64,000 nucleotides of DNA, taken from NCBI RefSeq assembly GCF_052115385.1, contig NZ_JBFRGP010000001.1, positions 1-64,000 of the forward strand, given 5' to 3'. The notes under the pieces were generated by a model. It was not told where the DNA came from. It did not search any database and was given only the letters and a program-made list of their open reading frames with translations. Made by a program: the position numbers and the translations under genes. Shown here in pieces: positions 16,756-25,934 of the stretch. The DNA is from Dyella_D sp052115385. GTDB lineage: Bacteria > Pseudomonadota > Gammaproteobacteria > Xanthomonadales > Rhodanobacteraceae. Numbering within the stretch: the stretch's first letter is position 1; each line of letters starts with the position of its first letter.

Positions 16756-19083
16756 TCAGAAGCGCACGTTGGCCGTGAGCATAGCCGAACGCGGCGCAGC
16801 GGGCGTGTAGCGGTAGCCGCTCTTGTTGATCGCCGCGACGTAGTCCTTGTCGAACAGGTTGTACAGGTTCAACTGCAGGTCGACGTGCTTGTTGATCGGG
16901 TACGTGGCCACCGCGTCGAACACCCAGTACGACTTGGTATACGCCGGCGTGCCTATCGCGCCGTCGGTGCCGCGCTTGAGCTGGTCGTTGTAGCGCGCGC
17001 CGCCGCCGATGGTCAGGCCGAACGGCAGGGTGTAGGTGGTCCACGCGGTGAAGGCGGACTTCGGCGTGTACGCAAGATCCGAACTGCCGTCGCTGGTGAC
17101 CACGCTGCCGCTGAGCACCTTGCTGTCCATCACGGTGTAGCCGGCGCTGATCGCCCAGTGCTCGGTGAGCTTGCCCACCGCGCTGAGCTCCACGCCCTGC
17201 ACACGCTTCTTGCCGGTCTGGTAGTACTGCAGGTCGGTCGGATCCTGCACCACGTCATTGTTGATCTCGGTGCGGTAGATGGCGCCGGTGAGCATCAGGC
17301 GGCTGTCGTAGAACTCCCACTTGGTGCCGACTTCGGCGGTCTTGGCCTTCTGCGGATTGAAGTTGGGATTGTCCGCGCTGTTGGCCGAACTGCTCAGCGT
17401 CAGCGTGCTGCCGCCGGGCGGCTGCTGCGAGATGGCGTAGTTGGCATAGATGCTGGCGTTGGTGGCGGGCTTGTACAGCACGCCGACCTTCCAGTTGGTG
17501 AGGTTGCCGCTCTTGCGCGCATTCAAGCCGGGCACGGCCGAGTTGGCGGGCAGGGCGCCGCACACGGGAGCATTGCGGCCGCCGCAGGTCACCGCGCTGT
17601 CGAACTCGGTCTTGTAATGGTCCAGGCGCACGCCGGCGTTGACCTGCCATTGCTCGTTGAACTTCAGCGTGTCGAACACGTAGGCCGAATAGGTGTCGGT
17701 CTTGCCGTGCGTGTAGCTGCCGTTGCGGAACCACTGCATGCCCGCTACGTGCGGGTTCGGGCGATACAGGTTCGCCGCGGGCCAGGTGTTGAGCAGCGAG
17801 ACGGTGCCGATGGTGTTGGCTTCCTCGCGGGTCAGCTCGATGCCGGAGCTGAGGTTGTGCGTGATGCTGCCGGTCTGGAAGTTGGCGGTGAGGTTGAACT
17901 GGTCGGTGAGGATCTTGTTGGTCTGATCCTTGAACGTCGGGTTGCTGCGCGCGACGGTCCAGGTCGACGGATCGTTCGGGTTCGGCGTGAGCAGGTTGGC
18001 CGCGGTCGCCATGAACGAGGTCAGCAGGTAGTCCTGCCTGGTGCGGCCCCAGCGCAGCGTGTTGTGCAGCGCCAGGTCGTCGCTGAAGTCGTGTTCCACG
18101 CGCACGGTGAACAGGTCGGCCTTGACGTGGTCGTGGTCGGCGTCGGTGCCGTAGAAGTTCGACGGATCGACCGGGCGCGCACTGGCCAGCCACGGACGCT
18201 TGGGATCGGGGCTGCTGTAGCCGGGCAGGCCGATGGTGGAGACGCCGCCGTCGGGGATGTTGTTCTGCTTGACGTGCAGGTAGTTGAGGTACACGCGGGT
18301 GGCGGTGCCCAGGCCGAAGGCCAGCGAGGGCGCGACGGCCCAGCGGTTGTTCTCTACTTCGTCGCGGCCGGGCGTACCGCTGTTCTGCGCCATCAGGTTC
18401 AGGCGGAACGCGCTGCTGGCGCCGAGCACCTGGTTCCAGTCGGCAGTGGCGCGCTTGCGGTCGGAACTGCCGTAGGCGAGCTGGCCGGACACGGCGTTCT
18501 GCAGCAGCGGCTGCTTGGTCACCAGGTTGATCGCGCCGGTCGGCGCGGTGCGGCCGTAGTCGGTGCTGGCCGGGCCCTTGGTCACTTCCACCTGTTCGAT
18601 ATTGAAGATGTCGCGCGAGATGCTGCCGGTGTCGCGCACGCCGTCCACGAAGATGCTGTTGGACGTGTCGAAGCCACGCATGTAGATGCCGTCGCCGGTG
18701 GTGGTGCTGCCGTTCTCGCCGGCATAGAAGGTGCCCACGCCCGGGGTGTTGCGCAGCGCCTCGGTCAGCGTGGTGGCGCCTTGCTGCAGGAACAGATCCT
18801 TGGTGATCACCGAGATGGTCTGGGTGGTGTCGAGCAGGGGCTGGGTGAACTTGGGCGAGTCCACTTTGTCGGCGACGTAGTCGCTGCCGCGCGTCGCTTC
18901 GACCGTCACCGCCGTCAGGCTCTTGGCCTTGGCCTGCTGCGGATCCGACGCGATGTCGTCTGACGCCATGGCCGGCGTGGCCAGGGCCAGGCCGGTGAGC
19001 AGCGCGGCGGTGGCTGCGGCGAGCTGGCCGGGCTGCAGCCGGGCGGTAGGAGCGGAGTGCTTGCGGCTTTTGATGTAGGCCAT
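16756..19083 (-). CDS. TonB-dependent siderophore receptor (catecholate type, PiuA/Fiu-like)
   Basis: 775 residues from ATG 19083. Signal peptide ends ATPAMAS near residue 40; then a plug domain (about 65-190: DTTQTISVITKDLFLQQGAT, RGFDTSNSIFVDGVRDTGSI, EVTKGPASTDYGRTAPTGAI) and a 22-strand barrel ending in the outer-membrane C-terminal signature SAMLTANVRF. The plug pattern is that of siderophore receptors such as Fiu/PiuA. The neighbour downstream is a PiuC-like hydroxylase. A Fur-box-like sequence lies 166 bp upstream at 19249-19271, so iron-repressed expression is likely. The exact ligand cannot be told from sequence. Confidence 0.92.
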   Translation of the reverse strand: MAYIKSRKHSAPTARLQPGQLAAATAALLTGLALATPAMASDDIASDPQQAKAKSLTAVTVEATRGSDYVADKVDSPKFTQPLLDTTQTISVITKDLFLQQGATTLTEALRNTPGVGTFYAGENGSTTTGDGIYMRGFDTSNSIFVDGVRDTGSISRDIFNIEQVEVTKGPASTDYGRTAPTGAINLVTKQPLLQNAVSGQLAYGSSDRKRATADWNQVLGASSAFRLNLMAQNSGTPGRDEVENNRWAVAPSLAFGLGTATRVYLNYLHVKQNNIPDGGVSTIGLPGYSSPDPKRPWLASARPVDPSNFYGTDADHDHVKADLFTVRVEHDFSDDLALHNTLRWGRTRQDYLLTSFMATAANLLTPNPNDPSTWTVARSNPTFKDQTNKILTDQFNLTANFQTGSITHNLSSGIELTREEANTIGTVSLLNTWPAANLYRPNPHVAGMQWFRNGSYTHGKTDTYSAYVFDTLKFNEQWQVNAGVRLDHYKTEFDSAVTCGGRNAPVCGALPANSAVPGLNARKSGNLTNWKVGVLYKPATNASIYANYAISQQPPGGSTLTLSSSANSADNPNFNPQKAKTAEVGTKWEFYDSRLMLTGAIYRTEINNDVVQDPTDLQYYQTGKKRVQGVELSAVGKLTEHWAISAGYTVMDSKVLSGSVVTSDGSSDLAYTPKSAFTAWTTYTLPFGLTIGGGARYNDQLKRGTDGAIGTPAYTKSYWVFDAVATYPINKHVDLQLNLYNLFDKDYVAAINKSGYRYTPAAPRSAMLTANVRF

Positions 19084-19248
19084 GGGATGTCCAGATGCAT
19101 CGGAGATAAGGCGGGCGCGCGGCGGCAGCCCATGCGCGCATGCGCCCACGCCGCCGCGGCGATCGCGCGGCACGGGCTGCAGGGAGTTGTCGATCACGGC
19201 GCTGCCGGTAGACCCCTGGGTAGGCCGTGATCTTCACATCGTATTTTT

Positions 19249-19271
19249 AATGAGAATGATTTGCAATCATT
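19249..19271. promoter_or_regulatory. Fur-box-like operator
   Basis: AATGAGAATGATTTGCAATCATT resembles the Fur consensus (GATAATGATAATCATTATC) with two overlapping inverted units and is strikingly AT-rich for this genome. It sits between the divergent siderophore receptor and the panE-like gene, and could regulate either or both. Confidence 0.75.
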
Positions 19272-19374
19272 CCGTTCAGGCGCCAACCGGAGCCCATGCC
19301 GCGGCGGCGTACACTTCCGCTTCCCCTCGCCGGCCCCCGCAAGAACGGGCCGGCTGCTCGCAGGAGATGTATCG

Positions 19375-20292
19375 ATGCGCATCCTCGTAGTCGGCGCCGG
19401 CGCCACCGGTGGCTATTTCGGCGGACGCCTGCTGGAAAGCGGGCAGGACGTGAGCTTCCTGGTGCGGCCGGCACGCGCGCAGGCGCTGGCCACGCACGGC
19501 CTGGCGATCCGCAGCGCACTGGGCGACGCCAACCTGCGCGCGCCGACGGTCACGGCCGGCGAACTGCGCGAGCCCTACGACCTGATCCTGCTCAGCTGCA
19601 AGGCCTACCACCTGCCGCAGGTCATCGCCGATATCGCTCCGGCGGTGGGCGAGGGCACGGCGATCCTGCCGCTGCTCAACGGCATGCGGCACCTGGATGC
19701 GCTGGATGCGCGTTTCGGTGCGGCACGCGTGCTCGGCGGCCTGTGCGTGATTGCCGCGACACTCGGCACGGACGGCGAGATCCGCCACCTCAACCGCTCG
19801 CACAGCCTCAGCTTCGGCGAGCGCGACGGCTCGCGCTCGGCACGCGTGGAACGGATTGCGCAGGCGATGGAGGGCGTGAAGTTCGAAGCGCGCCTCAGCA
19901 GCGAAGTGCTGCAGGACATGTGGGACAAATGGGTCTTCCTCGCCTCGCTCGCCGGCATCACCTGCCTGATGCGCGCGCCGGTCGGCGCTATCGTCGCCGC
20001 GCCGGGCGGCCTGGAAGCCACGCTGGCCATGCTGGAAGACTGCCGCCGCGTCGCCTCCGACCACGGCCATGCCCCCGCCGAAAGCGTGCTGGCGAAAGCG
20101 CGCGGCGTGCTGACCGAAGAAGGCTCGACGCTGAGCGCTTCGATGATGCGCGACCTGGAACAGGGCAGCCCGGTCGAAGCGGATCATGTGATCGGCGACC
20201 TGATTGCCCGCGCTGCGCCTGGCACTGCGCTGCCGCTGCTGCGCACGGCGTATGCGCACTTGAAGGCCTACGAAAACCGCCGCGCGGGTTAA
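19375..20292 (+). CDS. panE: 2-dehydropantoate 2-reductase family protein (PanE/ApbA)
   Basis: 305 residues; ATG 19375 follows AGGAG with good spacing and begins MRILVVGAGATGGYFGGRL, the NADPH-binding Rossmann motif of ketopantoate reductases. The conserved Lys/Asn/Ser pattern is visible: SCKAYHLPQ, LLNGMRHLDAL, and DKWVFLASLAG in the C-terminal helical domain. Expected to reduce 2-dehydropantoate to pantoate in the pantothenate/CoA pathway; some family members act on other 2-oxo acids, so the substrate is inferred. It is divergent from the siderophore receptor and shares its Fur-like intergenic region. Confidence 0.85.
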   Translation: MRILVVGAGATGGYFGGRLLESGQDVSFLVRPARAQALATHGLAIRSALGDANLRAPTVTAGELREPYDLILLSCKAYHLPQVIADIAPAVGEGTAILPLLNGMRHLDALDARFGAARVLGGLCVIAATLGTDGEIRHLNRSHSLSFGERDGSRSARVERIAQAMEGVKFEARLSSEVLQDMWDKWVFLASLAGITCLMRAPVGAIVAAPGGLEATLAMLEDCRRVASDHGHAPAESVLAKARGVLTEEGSTLSASMMRDLEQGSPVEADHVIGDLIARAAPGTALPLLRTAYAHLKAYENRRAG

Positions 20293-20297
20293 GTCTC

Positions 20298-20419
20298 GTC
20301 ATTCCGGCGCAGGCCGGGATCCAGTAGCGAGGCGGTACATGCAGACGAAAAGCGCCCATGGAGGTTTTCGCGAAAATCATGCGGCGGCGCCACTGGATCC
20401 CGGCCTGCGCCGGGATGAC
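20298..20419. repeat. Inverted pair of 'ccggcctgcgccgg' REPs
   Basis: GTCATTCCGGCGCAGGCCGG (20298 on) and its inverted partner ending at 20419 frame about 65 bp of non-repeated DNA. Same family as 246-273. Placed between converging panE-like and M13 peptidase genes. Confidence 0.85.
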
Positions 20420-20427
20420 GGCAAAAT

Positions 20428-20457
20428 AAAAGCGCCGCACTCTCGTGCGGCGCTTTT
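20428..20457. terminator. Bidirectional rho-independent terminator
   Basis: AAAAGCGCCGCAC / GTGCGGCGCTTTT is a perfect 13-bp stem with a TCTC loop, followed by more T on the + strand and preceded by A-rich sequence on the other. It serves the converging panE-like gene and the M13 peptidase gene. Confidence 0.9.
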
Positions 20458-20500
20458 TTTCAGCAACGAAACGCCGCGACTCACGCCGCGGCGGCACCAC

Positions 20501-22627
20501 TTACCAGATCTTCACCTGCTTCTCGCCATCCCGCACCATCGCATCGCCGGTCTTGCACTGGAACGCCTTGGCGAAGGCTTCCATGTTCGACGGTGCGCCG
20601 ATCGCGCGCAGCGATACCGGGGCGTGCGGGTCGGTGTTGAGCGAGAGCAGGGCCTGCTTCTCGCGCACGTGGCCGCGCCACACGCGGGCCCAGTTGAGGA
20701 AGAAGCGCTGGTCCGGCGTATAGCCTTCGATCTTCTGCTCGGCGGAACCCGGCGTCTTGGACAGCACGCTTTGCAGCGCGTCGTAAGCCACATTCATGCC
20801 GCCCAGGTCGGCGATGTTCTCGCCCAGGGTCAGCTTGCCGTTGACGTGCGCGTCCGGCTTGTCCTTGATCGGCGTGTAGTCGCTGAACTGCGCCACCAGC
20901 TTGTCGGTGCGCGCGTCGAACTTGGCGCGGTCGTCCTTGGTCCACCAGTTTTCCTGGTTGCCGGCGCCGTCGAACTGGCTGCCTTCGTCGTCGAAACCGT
21001 GGCTGGCCTCGTGGCCGATCACGGCGCCGATGCCGCCGTAGTTGATGCCGTCGTCGGCGCTGGCGTCGAAGAACGGCGGCTGCAGGATCGCGGCCGGGAA
21101 GTTGATGGTGTTGTCGGTGGGGTTGTAGTACGCGTTCACCGTCTGCGGCGTCATGCCCCAGTCCTTGCGGTCGGTGGGCTTGCCGATCTTGGCCAGGTCG
21201 TAGTCGTAGTTGAACTTCGACGCGGCCTGCACGTTGGCGTAGAAATTGTCGCCGCTCACGTTGAGGCCGGACCAGTCACGCCACTTGTCCGGGTAGCCGA
21301 TCTTCGGCAGGAAGGTGTTCCACTTGGCGACGGCCTTTTCCTTGGTGGCGTCGCTCATCCAGTCCAGCTTCTCGATGCGCGCCTTCAGAGCGTTGCGCAC
21401 GTTGTCGACCAGCTCCTGCGCACGCTCCTTGGCTTCGGGCTTGAACACCTTGGCCACGTACAGCTGGCCCAGCGCCTCGCCCATCGAACCGTTCACCGCG
21501 GCCAGCACGCGCTTCCAGCGCGGCTTCTGCTGCGGCTGGCCGGCCAGGGTCTTGCCGTAGAAGTCGAACTTGCTGTCCTGGAACGCCTTGCTCAGGTACG
21601 GCGAGGCATCGCTGATGGTGTGGAAGCGCAGGTAGGCCTGCCACTGCTCCAGCGGCGCGGCGGCCAGCAGCTTGTCGAACTCGGCGAAGAACTTCGGCTG
21701 CGACAGCGAGAAGCCCTTGTCGATGTTCACGCCCTGGGCGGTGAAGAACTTCTCCCAGCTGAAGTGCGGAGTGACCTTGTCGGCCTCCTTCACGCTGACG
21801 AAGTGGTACTGGTTCTTCGGATCGCGCTCTTCCACCGGCGCCAGCGAAGCCTTGGCCAGCTCGGTCTCGAACTTCAGCACGTCGTCGGCCTGCTTCTTGG
21901 CGTCGGCCTCGGCGGTGCCGGTCAGCTGCAGCGCCTGGGCGATATGCGCCACGTAAGCGTCGCGGATTTCCTTGTACTTCGGATCCAGGTAGTAGTCCTT
22001 GGTCGGCAGACCCAGGCCACCCTGGTTGGCGTAGCCGATCTGCATGTCGGCGTGCTTGAAGTCCGCACCCGAGCCGAACTGGAACACCTGGCCGTCGCCT
22101 TCGGCGTAGCTCTTGGTGAGGTAGTCGGCCACGTCCGCGCCGCTCTTCAGCGCGCCGATGGCGTCGAGCTTGGGCTTGATCGGCTCGAAGCCGGCCTTCT
22201 CGATCGCGTCGTCGTTCATGCCCGACTGGTACAGCAGGCCGATCTTCTGCTCGATCGAGCCGGCCTGCGCCTGCGCAGCGCCCTTGGCGGCGGCGTCGAC
22301 GATGTCGTGCTGGGTGTTGAGGCTGTTTTCCGACAACTGGTCGAAGGCGCCCCAGCGGGTGCGGTCTTCGGGGATCGGGTTGGCGGCGACCCACTTCGCG
22401 TTGACGAAGCCGTTGAAGTCCTGGCACGCGTTGATGCCGGTATCGAGCTCGCTGACGTCGAAGGGGCTCTTCTTGGCGGCGGGCGCGGCGGCGGTGGTGG
22501 CGGCCGGGGCCGGCGCGCTGCCGGCGGCGGCGGGGGCGGTCTGCTCGGCCTCGTGCTTGCCGCAGGCGGACAGCGTCAGGGCCAGGCTCACCGCAAGGGC
22601 GAGCGGCTTCAGGTACGGCTTGGTCAT
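20501..22627 (-). CDS. M13-family zinc metallopeptidase lipoprotein (PepO/neprilysin-like)
   Basis: 708 residues from ATG 22627, preceded by a GAGGGAGA ribosome binding site. N-terminal lipoprotein signal with lipobox LSAC at about 20-23, followed by an Ala/Pro-rich linker. An M13 N-terminal domain is followed by the catalytic part: zinc motif HEASH at 539-543 (VIGHEASHGFDDEGSQ), downstream ENIADLGG carrying the third ligand Glu, and the NAYYNPTDNTINFPA motif. The family degrades oligopeptides outside the cytoplasm. Next to an M14 metallopeptidase on the same strand 193 bp upstream. The intergenic DNA upstream contains a direct repeat CAAAGGTCA. Confidence 0.93.
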   Translation of the reverse strand: MTKPYLKPLALAVSLALTLSACGKHEAEQTAPAAAGSAPAPAATTAAAPAAKKSPFDVSELDTGINACQDFNGFVNAKWVAANPIPEDRTRWGAFDQLSENSLNTQHDIVDAAAKGAAQAQAGSIEQKIGLLYQSGMNDDAIEKAGFEPIKPKLDAIGALKSGADVADYLTKSYAEGDGQVFQFGSGADFKHADMQIGYANQGGLGLPTKDYYLDPKYKEIRDAYVAHIAQALQLTGTAEADAKKQADDVLKFETELAKASLAPVEERDPKNQYHFVSVKEADKVTPHFSWEKFFTAQGVNIDKGFSLSQPKFFAEFDKLLAAAPLEQWQAYLRFHTISDASPYLSKAFQDSKFDFYGKTLAGQPQQKPRWKRVLAAVNGSMGEALGQLYVAKVFKPEAKERAQELVDNVRNALKARIEKLDWMSDATKEKAVAKWNTFLPKIGYPDKWRDWSGLNVSGDNFYANVQAASKFNYDYDLAKIGKPTDRKDWGMTPQTVNAYYNPTDNTINFPAAILQPPFFDASADDGINYGGIGAVIGHEASHGFDDEGSQFDGAGNQENWWTKDDRAKFDARTDKLVAQFSDYTPIKDKPDAHVNGKLTLGENIADLGGMNVAYDALQSVLSKTPGSAEQKIEGYTPDQRFFLNWARVWRGHVREKQALLSLNTDPHAPVSLRAIGAPSNMEAFAKAFQCKTGDAMVRDGEKQVKIW

Positions 22628-22820
22628 GGATCTCCCTCTCAATCGAATGGCGCCCCCGCGGGGCGATAAGTGCTGGTACGGCCGGTACCGCGGGTATCCC
22701 CTGTCACGGCCGCGACCTTCGACCCTAGGCCAAAGGTCACGGGGCGGCCCAGTGTCAAAGGTCAGGGGCGGGGGACGGCGGCGGGTTGCGTTGGGCCGTC
22801 CCGGTGGCCTGGCGCGGCGC

Positions 22821-24602
22821 TTACGGCGCCAGGCCCTGCAGGGTGGCGGCGTCGATCCGGTAGACCGGGTAGGCCCCCACGTCCTGGGCCGTGTACCAGG
22901 GTGAGCGCTCGAAGAAGAAAAACAGCCGCTGCGAGGGGCTGGCGGCAAAGGCCGCATCGGCGTGCAGCTTCTGCTCGAAGGCGGCCTTCAGCGCCGGGTC
23001 CTTGGCCAGCATGTCGCGCGCCAGCTTTTCCAGCACGCGCGGCTCGCCGTACTCCTTCGGCTCGAACACCGCATCGAGCAGGCCCCAGTGCAGCAGCGAA
23101 TCCGGCGCCTGCGGCTCCAGCAGCTCGATCGCCACGTTGGCCGTGCGCTGGTCCATCGGCACGAGCACCGAACCGGCCGGCAATTCCACTTCGCGCACGC
23201 TGCTGGACTGCGCGAAGTCGCGCAGCATCAGATGCCCTTCGAACGGCTTCGCTGCCCACTGCGGCTTATCGAGCTGGTAGGCCTGCACCTTGAGTTTCGT
23301 CGGCCGGCTCAGGCGGCGGTAGCTGATGCCGTGCGCGTCGAGCTTGTCGATCACCTGCGTCCACTGCGCGGGAATCACATATGCGGCCGGCGCTGCGATC
23401 GCGCCATCCGGCAGCAGGCCGTTCCAGTTCTGGATGTCGTAGGTGCGCGGCTTCGACGGGTCGTACTGGATCCACTCGCTGTTCGACACATCGCTATGGC
23501 TAAGGCTGAACTCGTAGCCCTTGAACTTGAACGGCGTCGACGCCGGATCGTCCTTGAACGTCAGCGCCACCTGCGCTTGCGCGTCGTGCGCCCGCGCCAC
23601 CACCGCCGCATCCGCCTTGCGATTGAGCGCGATCAGCTTCGCTGCATCCGCGCCGGTCTGCTCCAGCATCAGCGCGACCAGGTCGTAAGTGCCGCGCACG
23701 CGCACCTCGTAGCTTTTCAGCATATGCGTCTCCACCAGCAGCGCCGGGCGGTTCTGCAAGGCTGCGTAGCCGGTGGAGAAGCGCGGGCCGGAACCGAAGT
23801 TGACGATGCCCTTGCGCGGATCGCGGCCGTCCTTGAATTCCAGGTAGATCGAAGCGAGGTGGCCGCGCTTTTCGTAGGCGGGCATCACCTTGTCGTTGAG
23901 CAACTGCTGCTGCCACGCGCTCACGCCGGCATCGAGCTTGTGCGGGTCTTCCAGATACCAGGTCAGGTCGTACTGGTAATCCGCACCGTCGGTGGTGTGG
24001 ATATCCATCAGCAGATCCGGCTGCCAGCGCTGCCACAGCTTCAGCCAGTCGCGCATCTCCGGCGCATCGGCCTTGACGTAGTCGCGGTTGAGGTTGAGGT
24101 ATTGCGACTGGCCGCGGAAACCCATGCTGTCCGGACCGTTCTGGTTGATGCGGTGATAGGGGCTGGAATTCTCGTGCCCGTCCACGCTGAACACCGGGAT
24201 GAACACCAGCACCGCGTGATCCAGCAGATGCGGCAGCTTGCCGCTCACCGCGAAGTCGCGCAGCAGCATCAGGCCGGCGTCCTTGCCTTCGATCTCGCCG
24301 GGATGGATGCCGGCCTGCACCAGTACGACGGGTTTTCCGGAGCGGTGCGCGGCTTCCGGCGTAAAGCTGCCATCGCCGCTGGCGATCACCACCGTCATCG
24401 GGCGGCCTTGCGGCGAAGTGCCGAAGCTTTCGACTTTCAGCTTGCCCGGCGCCGCATCGGCGAGCTTGTGCAGATAAGCCACGGTGTCCGCATAGCTGGG
24501 CGTGGTGCGGAAGTGCGCGGCCTCGGCGGGCGTGGTCCAGTCGGTGGCGTGGGCGAGGCTGGTGGAGGTGGCGAGCAGGGCGGCGAGCAGCAGTCGGTTC
24601 AT
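22821..24602 (-). CDS. M14-family zinc carboxypeptidase, secreted
   Basis: 593 residues from ATG 24602. Signal peptide MNRLLLAALLATSTSLAHAT. Zinc ligands H100-x-x-E103 (IHPGEIEGKD) and H202 (MDIHTTDG), and a candidate general-base Glu291 (ALLVETH), fit M14 carboxypeptidases. A C-terminal region of about 200 residues with beta-rich character (PAAYVIPAQWTQVIDKL) is common in bacterial M14 proteins of this length. The start codon overlaps the stop of the upstream DUF502 gene (ATGA), so the two are probably cotranscribed. Likely periplasmic or exported peptide degradation together with the M13 enzyme downstream. Confidence 0.9.
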   Translation of the reverse strand: MNRLLLAALLATSTSLAHATDWTTPAEAAHFRTTPSYADTVAYLHKLADAAPGKLKVESFGTSPQGRPMTVVIASGDGSFTPEAAHRSGKPVVLVQAGIHPGEIEGKDAGLMLLRDFAVSGKLPHLLDHAVLVFIPVFSVDGHENSSPYHRINQNGPDSMGFRGQSQYLNLNRDYVKADAPEMRDWLKLWQRWQPDLLMDIHTTDGADYQYDLTWYLEDPHKLDAGVSAWQQQLLNDKVMPAYEKRGHLASIYLEFKDGRDPRKGIVNFGSGPRFSTGYAALQNRPALLVETHMLKSYEVRVRGTYDLVALMLEQTGADAAKLIALNRKADAAVVARAHDAQAQVALTFKDDPASTPFKFKGYEFSLSHSDVSNSEWIQYDPSKPRTYDIQNWNGLLPDGAIAAPAAYVIPAQWTQVIDKLDAHGISYRRLSRPTKLKVQAYQLDKPQWAAKPFEGHLMLRDFAQSSSVREVELPAGSVLVPMDQRTANVAIELLEPQAPDSLLHWGLLDAVFEPKEYGEPRVLEKLARDMLAKDPALKAAFEQKLHADAAFAASPSQRLFFFFERSPWYTAQDVGAYPVYRIDAATLQGLAP

Positions 24603-25270
24603 GCGTGGTCCTGGTGTTGCGCCAGCGAGGCGGGCGACGCGGGCAGCGTGTCGGGCGCCACGGCACCGCCGGAAATGATGAAGGCCATGGCCTGGTCCAT
24701 GGTCCAGTCGGTGGGCGTCAGTTCGTCCACGGCCACCACTTCCAGATAACCGCCGGTAGGGTTGGGCGTGGTGGGGATGTACACCGCGGCCATCTCGCGG
24801 CCGGTGCCTTCCTCGATCATCACGCGGGTGACGAAGCCGACCACCTTCATGCCCCGGCGTGGGAAATCGATCAGCACCACGCGCTGCACGCCGGACGGCT
24901 TCTGCTGCAGCACCGCCATCAGTTTCTTGGTGCCGCCATAGATGGTCTGCACCAGCGGGATGCGCGCCAGCAGGCCGTCGAACGCCTCCAGCAGGCGCTG
25001 GCCGATCACCCGGTTGGCCAGCCAGCCGAGCAGGTACAGCGCCAGCACGGTCAGCACCAGGGCCAGCACGAACAGCAGCCAGCCGCGGTTGAGCGAGCTG
25101 CCCAGCGCGGGGGAAGCCTGCCCCACCGCGCCGACCAGGGCGCCCACCAGCGGCGTGCCGATCCCGGCGAGCAGGCCGAGCACGAACTTGAACACCAGCC
25201 AGGTAACCCACAACGGGATAAAGGTGAGCAGGCCGGTAAGCAGATAGCGTTTGACGCGCAGTCGCCGCAT
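24599..25270 (-). CDS. DUF502-family inner-membrane protein
   Basis: 223 residues. Two hydrophobic segments near the N-terminus (about 10-40 and 65-90) are followed by a soluble domain with the DUF502 signatures (RIPLVQTIYGGTKKL, RRGMKVVGFVTR, VYIPTTPNPTGGYLEVV). Function is not known for the family. It overlaps the M14 gene downstream by four bases and diverges from the ECF sigma gene at 25422. The start ATG 25270 gives MRRLRVKRYLLTGLLTFIPL, typical for the family. Confidence 0.88.
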   Translation of the reverse strand: MRRLRVKRYLLTGLLTFIPLWVTWLVFKFVLGLLAGIGTPLVGALVGAVGQASPALGSSLNRGWLLFVLALVLTVLALYLLGWLANRVIGQRLLEAFDGLLARIPLVQTIYGGTKKLMAVLQQKPSGVQRVVLIDFPRRGMKVVGFVTRVMIEEGTGREMAAVYIPTTPNPTGGYLEVVAVDELTPTDWTMDQAMAFIISGGAVAPDTLPASPASLAQHQDHA

Positions 25271-25421
25271 GGGGCGGGCCCTCGGAAGGCGGGGAAGCGG
25301 GCATTGTAGGGGGCAGGCCGGCCGGGCGTGACGTTCGGCCCTTTCGCCGGCGCGGTGATTTTCCCGCTGTGATTTTTTGCGCGGCGCTGCGAATCATGGA
25401 AGGAGATCCAGGGGAGCGCAG

Positions 25422-25934
25422 ATGGGCAACCGGCCGGACCAACGGGCATTCGAACAGCGATTACAGGAACACCGCCGGCTGATCGCCAAGGTGGCGAGCG
25501 TCTACGCCGCCGGCGCGGAAGACCGGCGCGACCTGGAACAGGAAATCTGCGTGCAGCTATGGCGCGCCTGGCCCGGCTACGACGAAGCCCGCGCGCGTTT
25601 CTCCACCTGGCTGTACCGCATCGCGCTCAACGTGGCGATCTCGCAGCTGCGCAGCAGCACCGCGGGCGCCGGGCGATTGGAGCCATTGCAGCCGCATCAC
25701 CTGGACACCATCGGCGCGGAGCAAGCGCCGGAGCGCGACGAGCGCCTGGTTGCGCTGTACGCCTTTATCGGCCAGCTCGAACCGCTGAATCGCGCGCTGA
25801 TCCTGCTCTACCTGGAAGACCGCAGCTACGCCGAGATCGCCGAGGTGCTCGGCATCAGCGAGACCAACGTCGCGACCAAGCTCGGTCGCATCAAACAGAC
25901 ATTGCGCGGCCGCATGGTCGCCGCGGAGGCATGA
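25422..25934 (+). CDS. ECF-type RNA polymerase sigma factor
   Basis: 170 residues from ATG 25422, with AGGGGAG 9-15 bases upstream. Region 2 (about 20-85) shows the pattern DRRDLEQEICVQLWRAWPGY and FSTWLYRIALNVAI; region 4 (about 110-165) has the helix-turn-helix YLEDRSYAEIAEVLGISETN followed by VATKLGRIKQTL. Its stop overlaps the start of the next gene (ATGA at 25931), a small membrane protein that may be its regulator. Direct repeats of GTGATTTT at 25355 and 25369 and a CGAATC at 25390 upstream may be part of the promoter, but this is uncertain. Confidence 0.92.
   Translation: MGNRPDQRAFEQRLQEHRRLIAKVASVYAAGAEDRRDLEQEICVQLWRAWPGYDEARARFSTWLYRIALNVAISQLRSSTAGAGRLEPLQPHHLDTIGAEQAPERDERLVALYAFIGQLEPLNRALILLYLEDRSYAEIAEVLGISETNVATKLGRIKQTLRGRMVAAEA

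Noticed and set aside
16666..18963. 765-residue plus-strand frame over the siderophore receptor
   Set aside because: Composition is biased to Val/Gly/Ala/Arg without domains; the minus-strand receptor has signal peptide, plug and barrel end.
20339..22669. 776-residue plus-strand frame over the M13 peptidase
   Set aside because: Antisense shadow; the minus strand encodes a lipoprotein with HExxH and all family motifs.
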